Part shown: positions 6,243 to 6,493 of the stretch, one piece after another
Layout of the letters: every line of letters starts with the position of its first letter
Numbering within the stretch: position 1 is the first letter of the stretch
NCBI GenBank assembly: GCA_903835275.1
Contig: CAILMK010000591.1
Coordinates: 1 to 6,493 of the forward strand
Reading direction: 5' to 3'
Source of the DNA: an uncultured bacterium
GTDB lineage: Bacteria; Bacteroidota; Bacteroidia; CAILMK01
DNA: 6,493 nt
Position numbers and translations under genes: made by a program
The notes under the pieces: generated by a model
What the model was told of the DNA's origin: nothing
Databases searched by the model: none
Seen by the model: only the letters and a program-made list of their open reading frames with translations

Positions 6243-6261
6243 AAAAAATAAATTATTTTTT
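6243..6261. repeat. AT-only inverted repeat upstream of the MerR promoter
   Basis: AAAAAATA (6243-6250) and TATTTTTT (6254-6261) are perfect arms around AAT. It begins 3 bp above the TTGACT element of the regulator promoter. Such A/T tracts can act as UP-like elements or bend DNA; it could also be low-complexity sequence. Bases 6262-6300 show nothing further that I can name. Confidence 0.4.
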
Positions 6262-6300
6262 AAATGGTTGACAATCTGTTGATTTGGTCCTCGGAATAAT

Positions 6301-6336
6301 ACCTCTCCCCTGACCCTCCCCTTTAGGGGAGGGAGT
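6301..6336 (-). repeat. REP-like palindromic unit 1 (inverted copy)
   Basis: CCCTCCCCT (6314-6322) and AGGGGAGGG (6325-6333) are perfect 9-bp arms with a TT centre. On the minus strand the palindrome is followed by a G-rich tail, TCAGGGGAGAGGT (6313 to 6301). The 20-bp stem and tail match units 2 and 3 in layout but in opposite orientation. Palindrome plus G-rich tail is the general plan of REP elements. Confidence 0.7.
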
Positions 6337-6365
6337 AACTCGTGCAGCTAAAAAGCGTTAAAGTT

Positions 6366-6461
6366 TTTGAGTTCAAGTCCCTCTCTTTAAGGAGAGGGAT
6401 TTAGGGAGAGGTCTTTGAGTTCAAGTTCTTCTCCATGTGGAGAAGGACTTAGGATGAGGGT
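6366..6461 (+). repeat. REP-like palindromic units 2 and 3, exact 48-bp tandem period
   Basis: Unit 2 (6366-6413) and unit 3 (6414-6461) each begin with the same 13 bases, TTTGAGTTCAAGT. Each continues with a palindrome (CCCTCTC/GAGAGGG at 6379-6398; CTTCTCCA/TGGAGAAG at 6428-6445) and ends in a G-rich tail with TTAGG and GAGG. By direct comparison 36 of 48 positions agree. Stem differences are largely compensatory. The bases between unit 1 and unit 2 (6337-6365) show no further copy. These are divergent from the MerR gene and so are not its terminator. Confidence 0.72.
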
Positions 6462-6479
6462 AAACCCGCCCATATTCCG

Positions 6480-6487
6480 TACTTTTG
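6480..6487 (+). promoter_or_regulatory. Bacteroidetes -7 box for a + strand gene beyond the window
   Basis: TACTTTTG matches TAnnTTTG and is followed by CAC, as in the transporter promoter at 843-853. No clear -33 element is visible about 20 bp upstream. The window ends 6 bases later, so the gene it would serve is not seen. Confidence 0.45.
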
Positions 6488-6493
6488 CACCCA

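Noticed and set aside
6268..6300. Plus-strand sigma70-like promoter (TTGACA at 6268)
   Set aside because: No -10 or TAnnTTTG box at suitable spacing follows, and the repeat cluster starts right after it.
6314..6333. Strong stem of unit 1 as a rho-independent terminator
   Set aside because: No T-tract follows on either strand, no gene in the window ends there, and it shares its form with the two repeat units nearby.
6366..6461. Possible mini CRISPR array
   Set aside because: There are only two tandem 48-bp units with no repeat-spacer alternation, the whole unit is conserved between them, and no cas genes are visible.
1..6493. A new defence, mobile or biosynthetic system
   Set aside because: All four genes belong to recognisable families with ordinary neighbours; no nuclease, transposase, integrase or synthase is present, so only individual features merit follow-up.

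Overview
The window looks like a piece of a Bacteroidetes chromosome, most likely from the Sphingobacteria/Chitinophaga side of the phylum. The evidence is a secreted protein ending in a type IX secretion (T9SS) type A sorting domain, promoters of the TAnnTTTG type typical of the phylum, the absence of clear Shine-Dalgarno sequences, and GC-rich palindromic intergenic repeats of a style common in these genomes. The phylum is well supported; the class is inference.

Left part (1-2757, + strand): a manganese homeostasis pair. The first gene is a DtxR/MntR-family metal-dependent repressor whose metal-site residues look like MntR (Glu at the DtxR Cys102 position). It is followed by an NRAMP (MntH-type) proton-coupled divalent metal transporter carrying a C-terminal universal stress protein (USP) domain. 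The 134-bp gap between them holds a TAnnTTTG promoter with a TTAG-N6-CTAA dyad just upstream, which matches the outer half-sites of the classical DtxR operator. The likely logic is that the regulator senses Mn(II) and controls uptake by the neighbouring transporter, while the cytoplasmic USP domain may couple transport to nucleotide or stress state (inference).

Middle (2758-2920): a convergent intergenic region packed with hairpins, including a two-hairpin GC-rich element that may act as a bidirectional terminator or be a dispersed repeat. On the minus strand follows a large secreted protein (2921-5365): signal peptide, adhesion-like module, right-handed beta-helix, a second copy of the adhesion-like module, PKD domain and T9SS sorting domain. 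Its promoter -7 box lies inside a perfect 17-bp palindrome, and that placement decides the start codon (5365 rather than 5410).

Right part (5447-6493): a minus-strand MerR-family regulator with a TipAS-like effector domain. In its own upstream region a 19-bp dyad fills an over-long spacer between promoter elements, the classical MerR arrangement, so autoregulation is likely. Further upstream (6301-6461) lie three related palindromic repeat units, one inverted and two in exact 48-bp tandem, whose stems show compensatory base changes. A -7 box at the very end (6480-6487) probably drives a + strand gene outside the window. No tRNA, rRNA, CRISPR array, insertion sequence or phage gene was recognised. 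No clearly new multi-gene system is evident; the most interesting items are the NRAMP-USP fusion with its candidate operator, the MerR operator geometry, and the repeat cluster.
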